From contig CM059562.1 in assembly GCA_030386875.1 (NCBI GenBank), forward strand, positions 43,111,757-43,175,756: 64,000 bases of DNA, in the 5' to 3' direction. Shown piece by piece: positions 12,720-26,152 of this stretch (positions within the stretch are counted from its first letter, which is position 1; every line of letters starts with the position of its first letter). Source of the DNA: Morinoia aosen (taxonomy: Eukaryota > Arthropoda > Malacostraca > Amphipoda > Talitridae). Under the pieces are notes generated by a model that saw nothing but the letters and a program-made list of their open reading frames with translations, did not search any database and was not told the DNA's origin. A program made the position numbers and the translations under genes.

Positions 12720-13145
12720 ATGCCCAGAGAAATGATTCACGTTGACTATGAGGAACATCAACGCTCGGGTTCACGCTGTATCTTCTACAGCTATGATGGT
12801 AGTTTTGGAAGTCAACTCTTGTTTGCTGTGAGATGCAAGTCATTGAGTGTGAACAGACGTACATGGAGATGGTATGAGAATAATAACAGATTATGTTGGC
12901 AGTGTAATAGTGGAGTGAAGGAAACAACTGAGCATTTTGTGCTGGAATGTGGTAAGTATGAGCAAGAGAGAGAGAGTTTTATGAATGTGGTGTTTGAGCA
13001 GTATGGAGAGAATGAGTGGAATGCCAGATGTGCTGAAGATGATTGCGGTATGAACTGTCTTGCTGGATTGGATCAGGAGTGTAATGTGAGTATCATTGAG
13101 GCTATGAAAGTATTTCTTGTGAGTGCCTGGAGTAAGAGACAGTGA
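12720..13145 (+). CDS. C-terminal fragment of a LINE reverse-transcriptase ORF
   Basis: 141 codons open to a TGA stop. Residues roughly 45-85 read RRTWRWYENNNRLCWQC then ETTEHFVLECGKYEQER, a CX2CX9HX4C zinc-binding motif typical of the C-terminal region of many non-LTR retrotransposon ORF2 proteins. The polymerase and endonuclease domains are absent, so this is a 5'-truncated copy that begins near 12717. The apparent ATG is probably internal, not a true start. The downstream 3' UTR is shared with the copy at 20819-21900. The clade (Jockey-, I- or R1-like) cannot be set from this fragment. Confidence 0.85.
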   Translation: MPREMIHVDYEEHQRSGSRCIFYSYDGSFGSQLLFAVRCKSLSVNRRTWRWYENNNRLCWQCNSGVKETTEHFVLECGKYEQERESFMNVVFEQYGENEWNARCAEDDCGMNCLAGLDQECNVSIIEAMKVFLVSAWSKRQ

Positions 13146-13397
13146 CTGGAATGAGCCTGTCAGCTAGAGTGGGCTGTAATGACCCAATGTGCCTGGGGAT
13201 GGTGTTTTGACACACTGGTTGTCCCGGTGATGCCATCCAATGGTGGCTTGTGACAAGGATTGGTAGATCCTGAGTAGTTTAGTGGACAAGTCTGGTACCA
13301 GGCGCTGAACTCTTTGTGTGAAAATTGTGTAGGGAATTGTAGGCCGTTACAAAGGCCCCGACACTGTCGGCCCTCAAGTTCAAGTTCAAGTTCAGTT
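13146..13397 (+). mobile_element. LINE 3' UTR and TTCAAG tail
   Basis: The 3' untranslated part of the truncated LINE, with GTAGGCCGTTACAAAGGCCC and a short tandem TTCAAG tail at 13374-13395. The same order, including the tail, recurs at 20860-21020 plus 21772-21900, which fixes this as one element family. No clear target duplication was found. Confidence 0.85.
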
Positions 13398-16300
13398 TCT
13401 CTAAATGTAGGAAGCATTGGTCGTGTCAATGGTTTACTAGACAAATTCAGCTTAACGCCGGCAATTTAGAAGTTAACTCAGATCACGTGACCAACTGTTT
13501 TTAAGTTCAATGCTTTATAAAAAATGAATCATCTTTTAATATGCTTCATTTACTCTGTTTTCTGCTAGGCTAAATTATACAATGAAGCATCATCAGAAAT
13601 TGAGCAATGCACTTTAAAAGTGATCTTACAGCTACTAAAATCCCTTTTTTTAATACGTCCTGAGTTCATTTCCATCATTTCATAGTAACATTTTAACAAA
13701 CGGGAAGAAAATAAAACACAATAAATTGAACAATACAGAGCAACCACAGAGCATATCCACATACAATTTACCGTTGGTACGAACTACTTATTCGATTTAA
13801 TACTACAAAGGTTCACGATTCTGGCATTGTCGTCCGGAGGCTGACCCAGTAACTTTGAAGTCAATCGTAGACACCGGAATATTGCACTGCTCGGCTTGAA
13901 GACGAATGGCAAAATGAAGTGGACCCTTAGCGGACTGCTATTCGAAGGTTTCTGCCTTAGTGCTCGAGAATCATTTAACGCATACCGAGAGCATGCACGG
14001 CTGTGACATACGAATATTGACGATACAGTATATCAATACCACGGACGAGCACATACGTAGGAGCAGAGAAATTTACATCGGAAAAAGACCCCATTTTATT
14101 TTGTTGTTGCTGTTGCATTTTGCTGTTCTTGTATTTGTATCCCTGGGTATAAGTTATTTTATCGTACTTGTAGATTAAGTAATATTAGACTTAAGATATA
14201 TTCTTAAACGAAAATAAAGCTTTGTACAGAAAAAGATACTTCTTAGTTGCACTGGATTTACGTTTCTAGTGCTTCCGCAGAATGTTAGGCGGTACGCTTA
14301 CTTCTGTAAGCTCTTTAGGCTTGTCGCCATCTCGTAACCTTTCGTTTTCCCATGATATTTCTTGCTGACTAAATTCGGGAAAGTGATTAGTTTATACATA
14401 GCTCCTTTGTCGTAGTGCTTGAGTGTGTTGGTAAATTAAGTGACTAGCCTTATAATTTCGATTCGGAAGATTTAAAATACTCAGTCTCATTATTTATCTT
14501 CTGAAACATATCAGAAAGTTAATGACCTCTGTCCATAAAGCAAACCATTCTCAATGCAAAAATGGGAAATATCCTGTTTTTAGTTGCGCAAATATAATGA
14601 GTGACTGTAATAGTTGCATGGTAAAAGAAAGAGTACCTTACAACCAGCAACTGATCATATTGAGCCCCTTTTGGGTTTTTCGGTTTTCTGCTCAAAAAAT
14701 AAAATTCGAATCATCGCGCACCTCTGACGAGATCGCCTTCAAGCCACAGTCACTCATTGGAGACATCGCACGAGCGCTTGGTTGGTCCTGTCCCACCGAC
14801 CGTAATAAACGAGATGAGTCGACCTTATCAGTGCCTTATTAACCCCTCTGATAGGACGATGTACAGTGGTCCCTGAACGCCCTTAAGAGACTGCAAAGTA
14901 CAATGGTCTCAATCCCCAGAGATTTATTCACAATTAGGCATGAAAGTAATAATGAAGACTTGTCTTACGAGTCCGTTTGGGCGTCGGTTGTGTGCGTGCG
15001 GGGGTGTTGGTCACACATTTTGAATTCAAGCTAATAGGCATAATCGAAGGAAGATGGGTCTTTAGATCTTTTATGATGAATCACGACACTGATAAGAGTC
15101 ACTTCACAGTTATAAGTTACTTTAAAATAACGCGGATTTATCGCCTAAGGCGGTATATATAAGCAAACGTGTTATAACGGATTGACAGTTAATTGGTGTA
15201 AAGCCCACATTCCTATTTAGTCATTAAGAAACTGAATTCTACATTTAATCTTCATAAAATGAATAAGACCCTAAGTAGTTAAAATTACAGACATATAAAT
15301 AAAATCTTCGAAGTGAAAGAGGAATTGATAACCCTTACGACGTGAACCTCCCGCTGAGAAGATGTGGGTAGGAGTGGCAAAGGGTAAGCATTCAACTGCC
15401 GCCTCGTTGTGTTATACTAATGTGACCTTGGCTTGGTTATTGGTGTTATTATTCAGGAGAGCATTGAATTGCACAAATGCTGGATATATTCGCGAGAACA
15501 CATAACTCAGGAGATGGCGATTTCGTTCAGTTCCAAAAGTTGTGAGGAAATGTTGACCAGACGCTCTCCTCCCTCGTAGCGTTGCAGTTTTCGGGTGCGA
15601 CATTGAAAGTTGTGTGAAACCCCACAGCTATTTGAGTATATACTATTATCCTTTCTTTTTCTTTAAAATTGTCCTACAGGAACTATCTGGTCTACATGAA
15701 AATCGGCCCTGACATCATTTTCGCTAATTCTTGTGTAAAACAATCTCCTGAATCCGAATATGACCTCCGTATGATTAGTAATCTTTTTTTTTGCCTTTAC
15801 ATTTATCATTCATTATTCATTACAGCTAAAATAATCCTTATCGAAATATGATAGAAATAGATGGCGGGGGGGAGGGGCGAAAACGGCAAGTGCTGTGTGA
15901 AAACGGGGATGTACTCGGATTTAGGAAGTCACTTTACACAAGAAGCAGCAGGAATGGTGTCAAGGCTCGATTTTTTTTGCAGACCAGTGTAGCTATTGAA
16001 GCTGGTTCTCATCCCCGTGAGGGGGCTTCCGCAACACGGAATTTTCAAAACTGTTACATCACATTGATATAATAATGTCAGACAATTGTTCAGCTGTGTT
16101 CCCGTTTTAAATTTAATTGACGGATGTTTTCCGTAGATATCATTTAGGAGTAGGTCCTGTAAAATAAGAATCGTGTCATCAGGAGACGGACTGTAAAGGA
16201 CCGGCTTGAACAAACGGGGACAGTCGGCTAGAGGGCTTTATTTCTTCATGAAGACTCATACAAAGTTAGCGGAGGTAGGACCGAAGAGCATTTCTCACCG

Positions 16301-18302
16301 CCATTCCTCCATGCCGATATTTTTTTTCGTTCTTTCCTTCTTTCTCTCTTTCTTTCGTTTCTAATTTGCTAATACAATTTTTCATCATTCGTGCAGAATA
16401 AGTTAAACATGAAAAAATATTAGAAGTAAAGAAATTGAGAAATCCACATAGACAACTTGACAGTAATGCCTGCCTTGCGTGTGTGTGTGTTGAGTGCTCA
16501 TAAAGCGTTCCTAAAGCGTTAACATGGAACGAGACTACGTCCAATTTTAAGTACGATTAGTTCCTGTAACTTTGAACTGGTAAGATCTTTAGATGTATTT
16601 TTGAAATACGGGGCCAAAAACGAGTACAACATCAGTGGTTATCTTTCATTTGGGAAGGAAACGTAGAATTTGCGCTACGATAGGTACATATATAAAGGAT
16701 GGCTTTGGTATAACTACTTGCTTCACTAAATTGCCTGTAAAAGAAACCATCGGCATCACATAACATAAAGCATTTTCTAATATGCCTTATTCCACGCGAT
16801 AGAAAAAGATGGGCCTTTTTAGTCTGTTTGAACCTTGAGTCAAAGCTCACACTTTTATTTTATGACCAATATTACAAAACAAATTAACTGAACCCCGTAG
16901 GAGGTTATACGTCGATTGTACAAAAATTTACCTGGTTGTAAAATTGCTTCGTTTGTTTCAAATCTGTTTTAAGTAGACTTAATGTGGGTGGCAATTTTGT
17001 GCTTTTTACTCCAAACATAACACGGTTTTTTAATTCTCTCAATTCAAAAACATGAATCTGTTAAATTTACTTTTGAAATTAAGAAATAGAGAAACCTTTC
17101 TATTTCGAGAAACTTCTCCATTTCTAGGTTTTCGCTAGAGAAACAGGGTAGGGGTTCTTCAACTGGCATTTATAGAAGACCTTTATTTCTGAGACTGGTT
17201 GTGAAATTAGGTGCAGTGCATTAGCTAACGCGCTCACGCGACCAAGATACCGGTAAGATTTTTCATTGATAGAACCTCCAAACTCTATTTTAAGCCTGCG
17301 TCTTTTCAGAGCAAGTGGTATAAAAGCTGTCTAGAAGTAGTGTATTTCCGAAAACCGAAAACACTCATCGTCTCCCAGCTCTTGTTTGTAAGCTATTGCA
17401 TATGGAGAAATTAAATTAGGCCTAATTAGAAGCCCAAAACTGTTTGTGTATTTAGTATCATCCAAAATAGCATGACATATTTTTTTTCGAAAAAATAGAC
17501 TAAACCTTAACTATTCAGTTGATTTTTTGAAAAACATTGGGTGAGGGTAAATAGAGTCACGTACGGCGCACCGATCATTTTCAGAAATTCAAACTGGCGC
17601 AAATTTTAACGTTCTAAGTTCAGTAGTATAGATATAGGAACTGAAAAACAATGAATGTCTTCCGAAAATTTGTCCGAATACCATAAGGGATGGGGGTGAA
17701 CAAAAACCTGTGAGTGAACAAAAAACTTATGCGCTATACGTGCTCACGAAGAATCTTTTGAACTTCACATTTGGGCTTATTTGAAGATTTTTCGTACGAA
17801 ACTTTAGATATTTAACCTAAGAAATCGAGAAGTATTTTTCAGAAAATAGATTTCTTCATGACAGTTTCGGATACAGGTTCCAAAATGACATTCCGATGTG
17901 TTTTAGCTGGCATTATGGCCAATCAAAACTGTACTTTTCTGCGCAAATACTTGAACAATATTGGGTTTTACAACGTGTCACTAATTACTTCTAGAAACAT
18001 CTGTATTCATGCATTTACCAGTTCTCAAATATATGCTCCTATTTAAAAAAAAATATCTACCGTACCATTCCACACATATTAGAGCCGACATAACGCTGAA
18101 ATTGAACAAATTATAAAAAGCATAATTAGACCACATTTTCCTAAAGAAGACCGAGAAATCATTTTTCAAAAAATTCACCATTGGTAACCTTTTCCATATA
18201 AAAGATTGTATCCCACACTTAGCGCGCAAAAAATGGTTTCTGTTAGCCATGCGGGCAGTGTAACATAATATACTATAATTGTAGAGAGATTGAACATCAG
18301 CA
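13398..18302. other. Unassigned, no gene recognised
   Basis: No domain-bearing frame. An open frame of 106 codons at 14522-14842 (plus) matches nothing I know. There is a C/T-rich stretch at about 16320-16362 and a short GT run at 16481-16491. The segment 13800-14240 ends with an AATAAA signal and looks like degraded transposable-element sequence, but it cannot be assigned. Confidence 0.35.
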
Positions 18303-19753
18303 TGTGGGAAAATCTCCCACATGCTCGCGAGGTGCACTCGTCAGTCGGAACCGTGGCGTGAAGTTGGGCGAGTCGCTTTGCTCCTTTCGGTTGTTTTCGG
18401 TCGTTTACAGTCAGTGGGAAGTAATTTCGGTGGAGTTTTTCAGTTTTTGGTTAGGATTTAAGGTGAGCGCTGGTCTGTTGCTGCATTGGAGTCGTCCTCC
18501 CGGTGTCAACCCTCTAATTTGTTACAATACCTAAGTATCTCTAATTTCTTGCTGCTTCTGTGTTTCAACTATTTTTATGTTTGCGTGACTGTGGCTGTTA
18601 TTCAGTTTTTGCTTGTTTTTGGGTTTATTTAAATCTCTTAAAGGTGTTCAGGGTTTTAAACATTGAAATTTAAATATTGAATTGACGGCATAGTGCCGCT
18701 ACTGTTAGGGATTGACCTTTGCTCAAATCCCATTGAACTTGAATTGAACTAACGGCATCTCGCCGTACTAGATTAGAGATTGAGCTTTGCTCATATCTCA
18801 GTGAACCTAAATTCTTTAACATCAGCTCCTAATACTTGGATGCGCTACCTCTCATCCTTGAGCTGTTTAATAATTTATTTCCTCTGGGCCTATGACTTTC
18901 AACCGAACTAAAACCTTGAACTATTCTTTCTGTCCTTACCTGAACACCTGCCTTTGACTGTTTTCCTCTAAATTACCTAACATTCTTCTAAAAGTGGTAT
19001 TATACTCACCAAGTGTGGAAATAAACTTGGGTGAGTTATTGCAGGCTTAATTTGTCGATATTGATTCTGACTCATTTGGATTTGTTTGTTTTTGTTTGCT
19101 CTATTTGTTAGTTATTTTGGTTGTACCGTTCGTTTAACTTGGTTTTGTTTGTCTTCAGTATGATTTCTACGTTCCGTGCCATTGACACTGGGGCACTCCA
19201 CTGGCAGTTTTCTTTCTTCAGTCCAGCGTCTCGTCTTCCTCACCTCTAACGTGCGACTTCACCTAGGCCTTGCGGGTGCGTGTAGGTGTGTTGTCTACAT
19301 CGATATTCTGAAATTGTTTTCTGACAATGGTACTTTTGAGTCTGGTCTTGTTCTTTTGTACCTAATCTGAACTCACCTTGTTGTTGTTTCGCTTCAGGTC
19401 GGCATGTGGCCTCTTACTCTGGCTTCACGCTCTGGCGGCAACGTTTCTGTTAAAGCACACCTTGCTCTGCCCTGCTGAGATGCCGCTCGGTTGTTGTTTC
19501 AGTGCCTTGACGCTGCGAAGCATCCTTCCTACTGTCTTTGAGCAACTGTCGCACACTATTGAACTTTGAAACTTTGAAACTTGAAACTTAAAACTACTTA
19601 TGAACAGATGCGTTCACCTCTGAAGGCCTAAAGGTATAAACTACCTTGTACGGCTCCTTAATAAAATATTAAAAACTTGTACGACTTTGTTCCTTGTCGA
19701 TTATTAATGAAAATAAAACTGAAAATGAAAATGAAGTTGTGGAATTTCCCACA
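18303..19753 (+). mobile_element. Candidate solo LTR, about 1.45 kb
   Basis: It starts TGTGGGAAAATCTCCCACA (a hairpin, stem 18301-18323) and ends GTGGAATTTCCCACA, so it has TG...CA ends with inverted termini. An AATAAA signal lies near 19661. A TCAGTC initiator-like site lies near 18340 and an internal imperfect duplication at 18680-18800 contains ACGGCAT..GCCG. The flanks AGCA and AGCT are an imperfect 4-bp duplication at best, so the call rests on ends and internal signals. No internal retrotransposon genes adjoin it. Confidence 0.5.
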
Positions 19754-20818
19754 AGCTTCTCCCTGTTCAGAAATTTTGCACAAAATTTCTATGCATCCTT
19801 ACCCAATCTTCTAATCTGTCCTTACACAAATTTGCTCTAAAATAGTTAGTAATTTAATTACTGAAGCTTGTGTGTGCCTTTCGTAACGGGTGACGAACCT
19901 AGGTTATGCCGTCCTTTCTTCAAGCTTTAAGGAAAAGACAAAGAATTTGTTTGCTTCAAGCACCGGTGGTCCCGCAACAACAGAAGCTAGAACGACCGTA
20001 AAGGGCAATGCCCAGGCCACTCACTCCTTACTTTATACATTTTTTTGTTCCTGTACTAGGCCATTGTCTGGTAGTAAGAGCTACTCGGAATCGTCATCGT
20101 TGTGTTTCGTGAAGTAGCTTCGCCATCGTGATGGAGTGAGCTAGCTCCGACCGGGGCTCCCGTCTCGTCTCCGCCACTCAACGGAACCTGGAGGATATGA
20201 CAGCACACCGCACCACAGCACAGTTCTCCTGTCCAGCTTTGTCTTGAGTACCTCGCCCTTAGCGAAAGGCACTCGTTAGGGTGATTGAGGCAAGGTAGAA
20301 CTTCAGTCACGAAGTAGGGGCGGTTCACTCTTAATTCATACAAACTTAACCTTTTGACTTACGCCTCCTTAAAGAGCAAATTTGTTCATCCTCTTCCAAA
20401 TTTTCCACTTCTTTATTCTATAAATATCAGTGGAAGAGTTTGTTCATAAATTTTTTAACAAACGTTTCTTGCAGAGTGGCAAACCTCTTAAAGTTCTCTG
20501 CAGCATGCTCATATAATTCTACTTATGCAGGTTGTAGTCATGAGAGGAGCAGGCCCAGACGGGGGTGCACCCATGTGCCTATTTCTTCTCGTTTCACGGT
20601 TGAAGTCGGGTCGCACTAATTTCCACCGGGCACCAGCAGTCCAGCTTTAAGTTACAAAACTCTTGTAACAATTAAACCGAGTATTCCTACTGTTAAATTA
20701 AAACTTGAGTTGTCTCTGCCCATTTATTTATACCCCGTCTGTAAGGTTTTGCTCACTCCCAGGCGCTGCATAACACAAAGGCTCACCTTCACGCACTGAA
20801 AAATCTCTGTCTTTGAGT
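19754..20818. other. Unassigned, no gene recognised
   Basis: Mixed composition without identifiable coding sequence. A 95-codon minus-strand frame (20056-20343) has no recognisable motif. Confidence 0.35.
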
Positions 20819-21900
20819 ATCACTTGAGTATCATTGAAGCTATGAAAATTTTCTTGTACGAGCCTGGAGTAAGAGACAGTGACTGGAATGAGCCAGTCAT
20901 GTAGAGTGGGCTGTAATGACCCAATTTGCCAGGGAATGTTGTTTTGACGTACTGGTTATCCCAGTGATACTGTAATGGCAGCTTGTGACAAGGATTGGTG
21001 GATCCTGGGTAGTTTATTGGTGTTACGATCCTCCTTTTTCATGATCGTACGAGGCGATTAAATTTTTATCTTTTTGGATAAATCGTTCAAATGAAATAAA
21101 TCTCTTTTCTCAATCTCAGTGAAGTCTCATGGTCGGCGTCCTAATTAAGGCACGACTGCAGCAGGCATTGAAACACACGTTATATGTGACCACACAATTT
21201 ACTGTTATAAATGGATATCACCAATATGCCGGGGATTGGTTAAGGCCCGCAAACATGACAGCTACAAAGAGGTAATCTTACGCACACTTGTGTGAAGCGC
21301 TGGTGCAGGTTTCGTCGTATTCGAAGTAGCCTCGTTTACTTTATTTAATTAATCACTTGATTTAAGCGTGAAGTCACAGGTGGAAATTTATACAATAACA
21401 ATGTCCAGTACGCCGAGCTGGACTCTATTTCAAAGACCCAAACAAAGACGGCGATTACGAGGACCTTCAGCTACAATGACGCGTGCGAGAATGATCCCTC
21501 CTAACATCACGTATCATCTTTTATGGAAGCATTTGCCGCAGCTGCTCCCCATGGCGGTTGGCATCATCAACGGCCGTGAGATCCACTTTTCGTGACTTTT
21601 CTGGTAGGGCCCCCGTTGCTGCCAGGCAGGCGTCGTCTAGCTGCTGAGGTAGCTTTTGCTGAGATACGCAGAACCTTGCAACCGTCTCTAGTGCACTGGG
21701 TACAGAGCTCTCTCTCGCTGGCGCAAACGTCGTTCGTGTATGGCGCGCCGTTACATAGAGGGTGCATGACAATTGGACAAGTCTGGTACCAGGAGCTGAA
21801 CCCTTTGTGTGAATATCGTGAGTATTGTGGAGGGAATTGTAGGCCGTTACAAAGGCCCCGACGCTGTCGGCCCTCAACTTCAAGTTAAAGTTCAAGCTCT
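20819..21900 (+). mobile_element. Second LINE 3' end, split by a solo LTR
   Basis: 20819-21020 and 21772-21900 together match the LINE end at about 13085-13397: the codons before the stop, TGGAATGAGCC, the 3' UTR and a degenerate TTCAAG tail. The copy is truncated just upstream of the stop codon. It is interrupted by the 751-bp LTR at 21021. Confidence 0.9.
21021..21771. mobile_element. Solo LTR, 751 bp, with 5-bp target duplication
   Basis: It begins TGTTACGATCC and ends GCATGACA, giving TG...CA ends. A perfect 5-bp duplication ATTGG lies at 21016-21020 and 21772-21776. The intact LINE at 13280-13300 shows the uninterrupted site (TAGTGGACAAGTC). A lone LTR with a duplication points to LTR-LTR recombination of a Gypsy- or BEL-type element. 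Open frames inside it are incidental. Confidence 0.9.
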
Positions 21901-24900
21901 CCAGTGACATTAAGGATCACGCTTTAGAATTTAACAGGCTCATATGCACGCTGCAAACTTCAAAGTGACAGCATCATCTCCTCTAGATCAGAAGTACTTG
22001 ACAGCACTTTGATTCATAAGTTGAGAATATCGATCAATCATTGAAGGAGTTCAGCCAATTCCAAACAATTGACCAATTCTTTTGATGCGCAATGCGTTCG
22101 GTATATTCTTGTTCTTAGACATGTTACAGAAATGCACTTGCCTAGCTCATTTTAGTCTCATTTCTTCATGATCTGTCTGGTGATGACTACCGGTGATGGG
22201 AATAATTGAGCTCGAAAGCTCTAAATTTTGATTGAAATTTTAACAGAGACAAAATTTTTCTCGCAGTCCTGGTATGTATTAGCTTTTATCATAAAATTAC
22301 GTTTTCCTACCATGAAGTCCATTTGCGACCTCATATTTGGTAGAATTAGATGATTCTAACTCAATCCATAAAAGTTTCATCAGGGTTCAGATACAACGAA
22401 TTGAAGTAAATTTTAATATATAAATAGTTTCAAAATGGTGCACGTTGGTGAATAAATATTTACGACGAAAGAAACTATTGTTGAGTTTTGAACATTTTTA
22501 ATATTTTTATTTTAGCAACGGAGGAGGCAGCAACTGTCTAAGGTGAATTTGTTATTGATTAGGGATTCAATACAGCTACTAGAAATTTGGCATATTTAAT
22601 ATCGGCGTTGTTGCAACCTGCGAGTATTGATCTGGATTAGAATTTGGACGTAAAATCTGGCTCGTAAACTTAAGAAGTCCATATAGAATGCCAGCAACCA
22701 AACCAGCTATGAATAATTATGCGTAGCGGTCGTGTGATGTATGAATGATAGTTCTCGTAAAAAAATAATTTGACTTCAATTCTCGTATTCTCCATCGTAT
22801 TCTCCGTCTCCAAGTGTTTCAGCGCAATACTTTGATTCGAGAGAGAAAGTTCGAAGTTATTGGGTCAGCCACTTTAGGTTTTCTTCCAAGGTGCTCAAAT
22901 TTTTGGTATCTTCGGGTAGTTTTCAACAGGAGTCTGATTTGAATTGAACCGTCAGTCTTGGCAACTTTAATTTGTAAACAGATAGTTTGCTTTCAGACAG
23001 TTCTGGGTTATTAAATTTATTGCTTTAGTTTGGGTTTGGCTTTCTTCGCAGATGTCATCACAATAAAATAATGGAGCTGGACCCCACAATGTTTTCAGGC
23101 CTACTATATGAATCTTCTCAGCATTTCCTTCGTTTCTGAAATACCAGTTGACTTGCGATGTAAGAATTTTGATTTAGTAGAACATTGGTCTAAAAAAAAT
23201 TAGTACGATGCATTCGGCGATGATCAACTAAACGTTGCAGCTTTTCTCTTGTCATCATTTTCGCTCGTAAATAATTTCTCAGGCCTCCAAGCGGAACAAC
23301 CATAGGACACTGCTGACGTCCAATTTGTAATGAAAAGCGTCTTGCTCTAATTAAAATTTAAAACAAAATAACAGAATATCTCAGGTCAATTTTTGGGCAA
23401 TGAAAATGCCTCATAGCTCAAACTGAGCAAGAAGGAGAAATTCTACGAAGATAACAAACTCGAAGCTGCATGAAATCAATCGAACAAACTAAGTTTATTT
23501 TCAAACATGGAATATCCGTAGTAGAAAAAAGATAACCAGTCTATTTCAAACAGTGATGAATAAAATGCGTTTCATTACTTAGTATGAAAAATGTCTCAAC
23601 ATAGAGGTGCTCAATTAGTGAACATACCATAATATGCATTTCGATATCAATCAGAACGGTTGAACTAGAGACAAACAAACAAAAAAATGTATTTCCTTGG
23701 TTACTTTACTTCAAGCCTGAAGAGGCTGAAAAATCCTAGAGACAGAGAAAGAAGAAAACGTTGAGACGTGGATTAGACTATTATGTGTGCGTGAGTGCAC
23801 ACGTAAGCACCGGCCATTCAGGCATAGGCGCTAACCGGTCCGCGCACTCTGTACCTGTACCATCACCTGTCCGCCTCCGCTCATACCAAGTAAACGTAAA
23901 CCGAGAAGAAGTGCGTTTATCTAATCCTCCAAGCAGTCTACCCCCTAGCGCCTCGTTTCGGCGTGATACATGGTGGTCAGTATGCGCGCACATACTACCT
24001 TGAAGGGCTCAGACTTAGTTACTATACAAGCACCCTTAGTTACTAGGGTACAAGCACCCTAGTTCTTTCGCATAGCGCAATCAAAACATGGCGAATTCCA
24101 ACAGTATTGACCGAGAAAGACAAGTTTTTCACGCTCCATGCAGAATAACGCAATAGAAATAACAAGGACATTCATGCTTCTTCTTTAAGTGCTAAATGAA
24201 TAAACTAGAAGATTATTTATCTACAAACCTCTACTGTCATCGAATTTATTTGTTGTAGCTTAGTTTGAGAAGATGTACAAACTCCTTACCAGAAAGAGGT
24301 ATAAAATGCGAACTTTGAATCTACGGAAAGGAGACTTGAATACCGGGGGTGGCTTAACCTTTTCCTTTCGATATGTGGAGAATACTGTGCCATAAAGATT
24401 CTTCATTGATTAAGTCTGCCTCGATGTAATAAAATAACTGCATAGTATATATTTACCATCGCGCCAAATGCATTTTAGCCGATTTGAAACTGTAATACTT
24501 TGATAGAACGGCATTTATCCGATTCTTTGCGAAAAGTGTTATTTTTGTGTGTACGAGTATAACTTTATCATGAGTTGTGTTCGTAAAAATTCATTAGTGT
24601 CGTTCATAAACTTCGACAAAGACCTGACGCTGAGCTTTAAACCTAAAAGTGGAATATCTGTTTGAAAATTAGGAAGATAAGCTTCGCAGCTAATTGTAGT
24701 AGTTTATGTAAACTTATGTAAGACTAAGTTTATGCGAGACTTCATGCAAAACCTTTATTTATAGACGATGTGCTAACACAAATGGCTCCTTTGCAGTTTG
24801 TTAAACTTATCCTGTGAAGTCTGTGTTATGTCCCAAGTACGAACCGTTAAGTTTTCACCACAAAAAAGAATGAAGACGGTTGGACGCGAGAGCCTACACC

Positions 24901-25761
24901 GGGCTCTGCTATCAGAAGATCACAAAGCTCAGCATAATACAACGCGCCAGATGTCGATGCTTGCACAGCAGCGGCTCGACGGTTACAAAAAAGAGGCAAC
25001 ACCTACGCTCCCAGCGGCAACGTGGCAACGATGTGGCAACAGCGTGGCAGCGTGGCATCGGGATGGCAACGGCAGCGCGGTCTCAGCGAGCTAGCGGCAG
25101 GGGCTCGGACTCTACAGCACGACCAGCAGCAGCGGCAGCGATGTTGCGCATACCAGCTGGGGCGGTTACGATCAGCTGCGGCAGCTCTGGCAGCTTGAGG
25201 GTTACTTAAAGGACGCGAGGGGAGTTAGGGGCATCATTATAGAGCGAAACTCCGTCACTGAAAGGTCTCTTCGTGCCACTTCATTAAACATGTTAAATTT
25301 GCATACGGCGGGCACTCCGTATTAAATCCCAATATTGTGTTAACCTTCACGTAAAAGACTTTAACGTACAATTCGAGACCTTATTATAGTGCTTCGTCAT
25401 CGCTGCATACCCAAGTTGCGTAAGACTATTGTAGCAATTGTTCCTAAATTTGCTAGTCTCATCTACCCCATTGTCATATTTTGTGTGCATCTTTCATTAT
25501 AACAAGTAAAAACGATGTGGCCACATTGAAAGAAACGTGTTTTCTTTCGGAAAAAAAACTCCTTTGATTTGAAGATTAGACTTGAAAAGACGGAAAATTT
25601 GAAAACCCTTAAACTTGGATTCTAAAGAAATGAAGTATACAACATCTGTAGCAATGCACTGTACCTCTATGTTAATTTATCACTGAATATGGTCCATTTT
25701 AATTTAATGCGTTCAACGATATTTAAGATTTTGTTCCCAAGAATCGGTAATGCAACACATT
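21901..25761. other. Unassigned, with two GC-rich patches
   Basis: No gene recognised. GC-rich islands at 23761-24003 and 24880-25215 (the latter with repeated GTGGCAAC and CAGCAGCGGCAG) contrast with the AT-rich surroundings. They could be LTR, promoter or exon remnants, but neither gives a recognisable protein. Confidence 0.35.
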
Positions 25762-26152
25762 TGTAGACGTTTTACACGAATGACATTTTGCTCGCCAATG
25801 CGTAATTTTCGAAATATTCAACTTTTAGGTTATAGGAACGTCGTATATAAACGTGAAGGAACAGACACGTAAATATGCTGTAATACGGTATTGACGTAAC
25901 GATGGGAGGGGTTAGGTTAATTAACGTTAGGTTAGTTATATAAGCCAGCCTAAACTAACCTAAATGAACCTAAAATAACTTAGCCAAACCGAGACTGATG
26001 TTTACCGCCAAAAAAGTGCGCGGGTTCCAACAATGCGGCAACTACGCAACCTACTATACAATGTTATTCCTACGTGAACGCTATTAATGTTATATCTCGT
26101 AAATTACTCATTAGCGAGCAAAATTTCATTCATGTAAAACGTCTTAAATGTA
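25762..26152. mobile_element. Family A-related short inverted-repeat element
   Basis: Inverted arms both contain AGACGTTTTAC then GAATGA and TTTTGCTCGC, as in family A. The centre has the same GTTAGGTTA and mirrored AACCTAA segments as the element at 31221-31759, with GACGTAACGAT and CCGCCAAAAAA in common. The terminal GGTCAATATTG portion is missing. No target duplication was found. Confidence 0.7.

Noticed and set aside
14522..14842. 106-codon plus ORF as a gene
   Set aside because: No domain, no paralogue in the window and no splice or promoter context; kept only as a note in the gap description.
21521..21910. 129-codon minus ORF
   Set aside because: It runs across the solo LTR boundary into the LINE, so it cannot be an ancestral gene.
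24798..25209. GC-rich overlapping ORFs as exon or gene
   Set aside because: Two frames are open because of a simple GCGGCAAC/CAGCAGCGG-type composition; the peptides are low complexity.
25915..25960. Telomeric repeat tract
   Set aside because: GGTTAGGTTA units are few, irregular and shared with the centres of family A elements elsewhere.
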